Assembly (NCBI GenBank): GCA_030065655.1
Contig: JASJDT010000006.1
Location: forward strand, 1 to 35,344
Length of the DNA stretch: 35,344 nucleotides
Source of the DNA: Desulfocapsaceae bacterium
Lineage (GTDB): Bacteria > Desulfobacterota > Desulfobulbia > Desulfobulbales > Desulfocapsaceae
Direction: 5' to 3'
A program made the translations under genes and the position numbers. The notes under the pieces are model-generated. The model worked only from the letters and a program-made list of their open reading frames with translations, had not been told where the DNA came from and ran no database searches. Positions 31,432 to 35,344 of this stretch are shown here, piece after piece (the first letter of the stretch is position 1; every line of letters begins with the position of its first letter).

Positions 31432-33033
31432 GTGCTGCTCAAGGTAGATAAACTGAACAGCTGGTTCACTAGTGAAGAAGGTAGCTACAACCAAACGCTT
31501 TGCGATGTTTCGTTTTCAATCGAAAAAGGTGAAACGGTTGCCCTTGTTGGTGAATCCGGATCTGGTAAAACCGTGACAGCTCTTTCTATTTTTCGTCTGA
31601 TTGAGGAAATCACTCCAATAAAGCAAAGTGGTTCGGTTATATTTGAGAATCAGGATGTTTTCAAAATCGGCAGGGAAAAGCTCCGCAGCCTTCGTGGCAA
31701 TTCGATGGCTATGATTTTTCAGGAGCCAATGACCTCGCTCAACCCAGTTTACTCCATCGGTGATCAGCTCGTCGAACCTTTGCTGCAACATCGTGGTATG
31801 TCGAGGGAAGAGGCTACATCCGAAGCTGCTGCCCTGCTCAGCCGCACCGGCATTTCTGAAGCTGAAAAGCGTCTTAATTCCTATCCCCACCAGCTCTCGG
31901 GCGGCCAGCGTCAACGGGTTATGATTGCCATGGCCATAGCCTGCAGACCTAAACTTTTAGTGGCTGATGAGCCCACTACCGCATTGGATGTAACGGTTCA
32001 ATTACAGATACTTGAGCTTCTCAAGAGTCTGCAGCAGGAATTTAATATGGCGATTCTTCTGATAACCCATAATCTCCCACTAGTTCGTAGTGTAGCTGAC
32101 ACTGTCCATATAATGAGAAACGGAAGGATAATCGAGAGTGGTTCCGCCAGTGATATTTTCACTTCACCTGGACAACCGTATACCAGAAAACTGCTACAAT
32201 CCATTCCTTCCTCACGTTCAGCTGTTAAAAAAAACGGCAACCCCTTGATATCCATTGAACAGTTACGCTGTCAATTCACCCTGCGCGGAAAACGTAAAAG
32301 ACTTTTTCTAAAAAATGACAAAATCATCCACGCTGTAGACAACGTTAGTCTGAAAATTCCCCAGGGTTCCACCTGTGGGGTTGTCGGCGAATCAGGATCG
32401 GGCAAGACTACCCTGGGAATGGCGATACTCAGGCTGGTGAAAAGCACAGGGAAAATAGAGTTTGCAGGACTTCAACTCAATTCGCTTAAAGGGAAAGCCT
32501 TGCGTCCTCTAAGAAAACAAATTCAGGTAGTTTTTCAGGATCCTTTTTCCTCCCTTTCACCACGCTTGACCATTGAAGAAATCGTCGCTGAGGGATTGCA
32601 GGTTCATGCACCGGAAATCACCAGTAAAGAAAGAAGAGACAAGGTCTTGAAAACCCTTGCTGAGGTCGGCTTAGAACCGGAAATGGCAAGTCGATATCCA
32701 CACGAATTTTCCGGTGGACAACGCCAACGCATCGCCATCGCCCGGTCACTTATTCTCCGGCCCCAGTTCTTGGTGTTGGACGAACCGACATCCGCACTTG
32801 ACATGACCATCCAGGCTCAGATCATCGAACTGCTCGCCTCACTTCAGCAAAAATATAACATGACCTATCTGTTTATTTCCCATGATTTGCTGGTAGTCAG
32901 GGCTCTGGCTGATTATATCCTGGTTATGCAGCAGGGACGCGTCATAGAAGCCGGTCCTGCCGGAGAGATTTTTTCCTCCCCCCGGCAGGTGTACACCAAA
33001 ATGCTGTTCGAAGCCGCCTATGTTACTAGCTGA
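31432..33033 (+). CDS. Fused dual ABC ATPase of peptide/nickel/microcin type (DppD-DppF / YejF-like)
   Basis: About 533 aa comprising two complete ABC ATPase domains. First: GESGSGKTVTAL, MIFQEPMTSLNPVYSIGDQL, LSGGQRQRVMIAMA, LLVADEPTTALD, LLITHNLPLV. Second: GESGSGKTTLGMA, VFQDPFSSLSPRLTIEEIV, FSGGQRQRIAIARSL, FLVLDEPTSALD, FISHDLLVV. The 'PMTSLNP' and 'DPFSSLSP' motifs are typical of the oligopeptide transporter family (DppD and DppF, fused as in E. coli YejF). The start GTG 31432 has AGGAG 5 nt upstream; the track's GTG at 31426 overlaps that site, so the later GTG is preferred. Permease and binding-protein genes are absent here, so it must serve a transporter encoded elsewhere. Substrate unknown. 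Confidence 0.92.
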   Translation: MLLKVDKLNSWFTSEEGSYNQTLCDVSFSIEKGETVALVGESGSGKTVTALSIFRLIEEITPIKQSGSVIFENQDVFKIGREKLRSLRGNSMAMIFQEPMTSLNPVYSIGDQLVEPLLQHRGMSREEATSEAAALLSRTGISEAEKRLNSYPHQLSGGQRQRVMIAMAIACRPKLLVADEPTTALDVTVQLQILELLKSLQQEFNMAILLITHNLPLVRSVADTVHIMRNGRIIESGSASDIFTSPGQPYTRKLLQSIPSSRSAVKKNGNPLISIEQLRCQFTLRGKRKRLFLKNDKIIHAVDNVSLKIPQGSTCGVVGESGSGKTTLGMAILRLVKSTGKIEFAGLQLNSLKGKALRPLRKQIQVVFQDPFSSLSPRLTIEEIVAEGLQVHAPEITSKERRDKVLKTLAEVGLEPEMASRYPHEFSGGQRQRIAIARSLILRPQFLVLDEPTSALDMTIQAQIIELLASLQQKYNMTYLFISHDLLVVRALADYILVMQQGRVIEAGPAGEIFSSPRQVYTKMLFEAAYVTS

Positions 33034-33107
33034 CGGATTCATCTTCTTTATGAAGAGTAAGAAAACAGCCGCTTCATGTTCTCCTTAATTGTAAAATTTA
33101 TTTGATA

Positions 33108-34448
33108 TCAAGGTGTTGAGACATTCTCGTCAACTTTAAGTCTACATTTTTCTGCACTGACATCGTTTCTAAAAAGTGTTGCTCCTCGCTCCATGGCACA
33201 GAAATCACCGCACATAGTGCAGGTGCTGTCATTTTCCGGTGCCCTGCTCTGACGAATCTCCTTAGCTTTTTCCGGAAACATGAGATGTTCAAAGTGTTCC
33301 TTCCAGGCCGTGTCACGTCTAGCAAGCGCCACCATCTTTTCCTGCTCGCGTCTTTCCGGGTATTTGGCTAGATCGCCGATGCGGGCGGCCAGACGGGTGG
33401 CCCGTACTCCTTCACGCACATCGCTCTCATTCGGCAAAGCAAGATGTTCGGCAGGAGTAATATAACAGATCAGATCGGCTCCATGCCAAGCTGAACTTGC
33501 AGCTCCTATGGCTGCTGTTATATGGTCATAGCCTGCCCCGGAATCAGCAGGCAGAGGACCGAGAACATAGTACGGTGCCCCTCCGCTCATGGCTTTTTCG
33601 AGCATAATATTTCCCTGAATTTCATCAAGAGGCACATGTCCCGGTCCTTCCACCATCATCTGACATCCCATATTCCTACCTAGCTCGGCCAGTTCACAAT
33701 TAATGACCATCTCGGCCATTTGAGCCCGATCATGGCTGTCGTGAATTGCTCCAGCTCGTATACCATTTCCCAGCGAAAGAACAGCATCATATTTTTTCAT
33801 CAGTTCGCAAACTCTATCAAACTGTTTGTAAAGCGGATTCTCCTGATTGTTATATTCCATCCAGGAAACCATGAATGTTCCACCCTTGGAGACCAAACCG
33901 CCGTACCTGAACCCTTGATTGCGCAGGCGTTCGATAGTATAGCGATTTATACCGCAGTGGATGGCCATAAAAGAGATACCATCGGTAAGTTGACGTTCAA
34001 TCAGTTCGAACAAATATTCGCTATCGAGTTTGTTCGGATTGTTATATTCTCTGGCAGCTTCAGCAAACGCCTGATAGAGGGGCACGTTGCCAACAGGCAA
34101 GTTGCAATTGGCAAGTACTTCCCGACGGATGTGATCAAGATCGCCACCTGCTGAAAGCTCCATGAGGGTGTCAGCTTTTTCTTCTTCTGCTACCCTGGCC
34201 TTGCGTACCTCCAGTGCAGCATCGCAAATATCCGACGATGTACCAATCGAGGCGTTGACCTTGGTACGCAGGCCCTTGCCAATGCCAACTATTTTCTGGC
34301 CAGGCCTGTCAGGATGAACGGGGATTACGATCTGACCTTTGGCTACCCTCTGCCGAATCGTCTCTTCTGCACAACCCTCATCTTTTGCCACCTGTCTCAT
34401 TGCCTCAGAAATAGTACCTGCCTTAGCCAATTCAATCTGGGTTTTCAT
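33108..34448 (-). CDS. bzaF: ThiC-family radical SAM enzyme; probable 5-hydroxybenzimidazole synthase BzaF (alternative: ThiC)
   Basis: A 446-aa protein of the ThiC family: VNASIGTSSDICD, MELSAGGDLDHIRREVLANCNLPVGNVPLYQAF, FMAIHCGINRYTIERL, GGTFMVSWMEY, LSLGNGIRAGAIHDSHDRAQMAEMVINCELAELGRNMGCQMMVEGPGHVPLDEIQGNI, YYVLGPLPADSGAGYDHITAAIGAA, and a C-terminal cluster motif CTMCGDFC (CX2CX3C). ThiC makes the thiamin pyrimidine from AIR; its paralogue BzaF makes 5-hydroxybenzimidazole, a cobamide lower ligand, from the same substrate under anaerobic conditions. Sequence alone does not separate them by eye, but the gene lies behind a cobalamin riboswitch (not TPP), which favours BzaF. The start has AGGAG 6-7 nt before the ATG. 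It appears monocistronic. Family certain; BzaF versus ThiC about 70:30 in my judgement. Confidence 0.85.
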   Translation of the reverse strand: MKTQIELAKAGTISEAMRQVAKDEGCAEETIRQRVAKGQIVIPVHPDRPGQKIVGIGKGLRTKVNASIGTSSDICDAALEVRKARVAEEEKADTLMELSAGGDLDHIRREVLANCNLPVGNVPLYQAFAEAAREYNNPNKLDSEYLFELIERQLTDGISFMAIHCGINRYTIERLRNQGFRYGGLVSKGGTFMVSWMEYNNQENPLYKQFDRVCELMKKYDAVLSLGNGIRAGAIHDSHDRAQMAEMVINCELAELGRNMGCQMMVEGPGHVPLDEIQGNIMLEKAMSGGAPYYVLGPLPADSGAGYDHITAAIGAASSAWHGADLICYITPAEHLALPNESDVREGVRATRLAARIGDLAKYPERREQEKMVALARRDTAWKEHFEHLMFPEKAKEIRQSRAPENDSTCTMCGDFCAMERGATLFRNDVSAEKCRLKVDENVSTP

Positions 34449-34493
34449 TCATGTCTCCTGTCATCTGAGATTGTGTAGACCTGTATTGTGGGC

Positions 34494-34535
34494 AAAAAAA
34501 AGTCCATAAACGAGCATGAGCTCATTTATGGACTT
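34494..34535 (-). terminator. Intrinsic terminator in the bzaF leader (riboswitch expression platform)
   Basis: On the minus strand a 16-bp stem AAGTCCATAAATGAGC / GCTCGTTTATGGACTT (one G-T pair), loop TCAT, followed by eight T. It lies between the riboswitch aptamer and the coding region. The upstream segment CGACTTTGTAGTCC can pair with part of the stem (GACTT/AAGTC), giving a plausible antiterminator. Confidence 0.92.
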
Positions 34536-34560
34536 GTCAGGACTACAAAGTCGTTATCTT

Positions 34561-34740
34561 TCAGGCAGGTCTTCTGACTCGCGGATCATTCTCCGGCTGA
34601 ACCTTCCCACCCATATAGCAATCTCTGGCTGTATGGGCAGTGGTATATCTCAGCTTTTGTTCCCGCTCACAGCGCTGGCCCAACGTTACGGATTTTCACC
34701 GTATTCCCTTTTCATCACCCTTGGGTGACACCTGTAAGTT
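34561..34740 (-). ncRNA. Cobalamin (adenosylcobalamin) riboswitch
   Basis: On the minus strand the aptamer reads ACAGGTG (P1/P2 side), AAAAGGGAATACGGTG followed by AAAATCCGT, GCGCTGTGAGCGGG, ACCACTGCCC, a side hairpin ending in ATGGGTGGGAAGG, and the B12 box GAGTCAGAAGACCTGCC (34563-34580). Order and spacing match the cobalamin riboswitch class. With the terminator downstream, the expected logic is B12-dependent premature termination of the ThiC-family gene. Confidence 0.94.
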
Positions 34741-34751
34741 ATTTCATGAAA

Positions 34752-34780
34752 TTTTTACCGAAAAAATGTATGTCTGTAAA
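34752..34780 (-). promoter_or_regulatory. Candidate promoter of the riboswitch-controlled gene
   Basis: On the minus strand TTTACA, 17-nt spacer, TAAAAA. The start point would fall at about 34745, immediately before the aptamer. Confidence 0.55.
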
Positions 34781-34892
34781 GCACAAATCATGACGTTTTC
34801 CAGCTATGGGAAAATCATGGCGCAATGACTACACTATGTTTGCAGCAGACAGATGAATTACCTGATTGTTTTCTAATTATCCTCTATTCAAT

Positions 34893-35344
34893 ATGTTCTC
34901 ACTTGAACTTGTCGCTTCGATTTCGCATTCTCCCGGCGTCTATTTGATGCTCGACGCCAAATCTGCCGTTCTCTATGTCGGTAAAGCAAAGGATCTAAAA
35001 AAAAGAGTCAGCTCCTATGCCAGATCATTAGATACCAGCAGCGGTAAAACCGCTGTTATGCTCTCTCAAGTAAACAAAGTAGACACCATCATTACCCGAA
35101 CGGAAAAGGAAGCTCTGATTCTTGAAGCATCACTTATCAAAAAGCACGGCCCAAAATACAACATTATTCTTCGCGATGACAAAAATTACCCTCTGATCAA
35201 AGTCACTGTTCATGAAACATGGCCGAGAGTTATGATGGCCAGACGCAGAACAAGGGATGGAGCCAGATACTTTGGCCCCTACTCCTCCTCCTCGGCCATG
35301 TGGGCGACCCTTCGACTTATTGCCAAACTCTTCCCACTGCGACG
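34893..35344 (+). CDS. uvrC: UvrC, excinuclease ABC subunit C (N-terminal part, truncated by window edge)
   Basis: Absent from the ORF track because no stop occurs before the window end. Translation from ATG 34893 gives MFSLELVASISHSPGVYLMLDAKSAVLYVGKAKDLKKRVSSYA, the GIY-YIG nuclease domain that makes the 3' incision in nucleotide excision repair. It continues with EALILEASLIKKHGPKYNIILRDDKNYPLIKVT, RYFGPYSS and LRLIAKLFPLR, all typical UvrC. 150 codons are present; the UvrB-interacting, RNase-H-like and HhH parts lie outside. No clear Shine-Dalgarno is seen. It is divergent from the B12-controlled gene. Confidence 0.96.
   Translation, partial: MFSLELVASISHSPGVYLMLDAKSAVLYVGKAKDLKKRVSSYARSLDTSSGKTAVMLSQVNKVDTIITRTEKEALILEASLIKKHGPKYNIILRDDKNYPLIKVTVHETWPRVMMARRRTRDGARYFGPYSSSSAMWATLRLIAKLFPLR

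Noticed and set aside
33108-34448. Plain annotation as thiamin-biosynthesis ThiC
   Set aside because: Not excluded, but the leader is a cobalamin riboswitch, with no TPP (THI) element recognised, so BzaF is preferred.
34449-34828. ORFs at 34516-34728 and 34640-34828 (plus)
   Set aside because: They run antisense through the cobalamin riboswitch and its terminator, which explain the sequence structure.

Overview
The window (about 35.3 kb, moderate GC, strongly Gram-negative in character: lipoprotein signals, RlpA, SppA, UvrC, DarP) looks like ordinary chromosome of an anaerobic sulfate-reducing or sulfur-disproportionating bacterium of the Desulfobacterota, most likely a Desulfobulbales-type organism. 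This is an inference from the gene mix: FolE2, a MoeA fused to a periplasmic-binding-like domain, a PATAN/cNMP protein, GGDEF-PilZ, and a ThiC-family enzyme behind a cobalamin riboswitch. I see no prophage, IS element or CRISPR array.

Layout. 1-413 (-) is the cut-off start of an NtrC-type response regulator, followed by a PHP-domain phosphoesterase (-). 1565-2943 (+) holds two lipoproteins, the second with a FlgO-like domain. 3023-4906 is a divergent pair: a Crp/Fnr regulator (-) and DNA polymerase IV (+). Then sppA (+) and a FecCD/BtuCD-type permease plus ATPase (+). 8875-9956 is an AT-rich region with a small unknown gene, six copies of TACCTAT/ATAGGTA and a tRNA-Thr(CGU) on the minus strand. 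rlpA (+) converges on a complete trpE-G-D-C-F operon (-) that lacks trpB and trpA. rpsT (-) follows with a perfect palindromic terminator. A Cys-rich/cNMP/PATAN protein (+) converges on a tight minus-strand operon hslR - purH (cyclohydrolase domain only) - purN - pyrR - U32 protein. folE2 (+) diverges from hslR. gpmI-darP (-) come next.

25459-29842 (+) is a molybdenum-cofactor cluster: an unfamiliar 214-aa protein with a MoaD-like stretch, MoeA, a MoeA-PBP fusion (4-nt overlaps throughout) and a MoaD/ThiS-type carrier ending in GGG. After it come a GGDEF-PilZ protein, acylphosphatase and a fused two-ATPase peptide-type ABC protein. The window closes with a ThiC-family gene (-) preceded by a promoter, a cobalamin riboswitch and an intrinsic terminator, and with the beginning of uvrC (+).

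Most notable points: (1) the ThiC homologue is controlled by a B12 riboswitch, which argues that it is BzaF (5-hydroxybenzimidazole synthase for the cobamide lower ligand) and not thiamin ThiC; (2) the molybdenum-cofactor cluster with a possible beta-grasp protein of unknown role; (3) a stand-alone IMP cyclohydrolase; (4) the repeated TACCTAT motif around a small orphan gene. No searches or structure predictions were run; identifications rest on motif recognition from the translated sequence.
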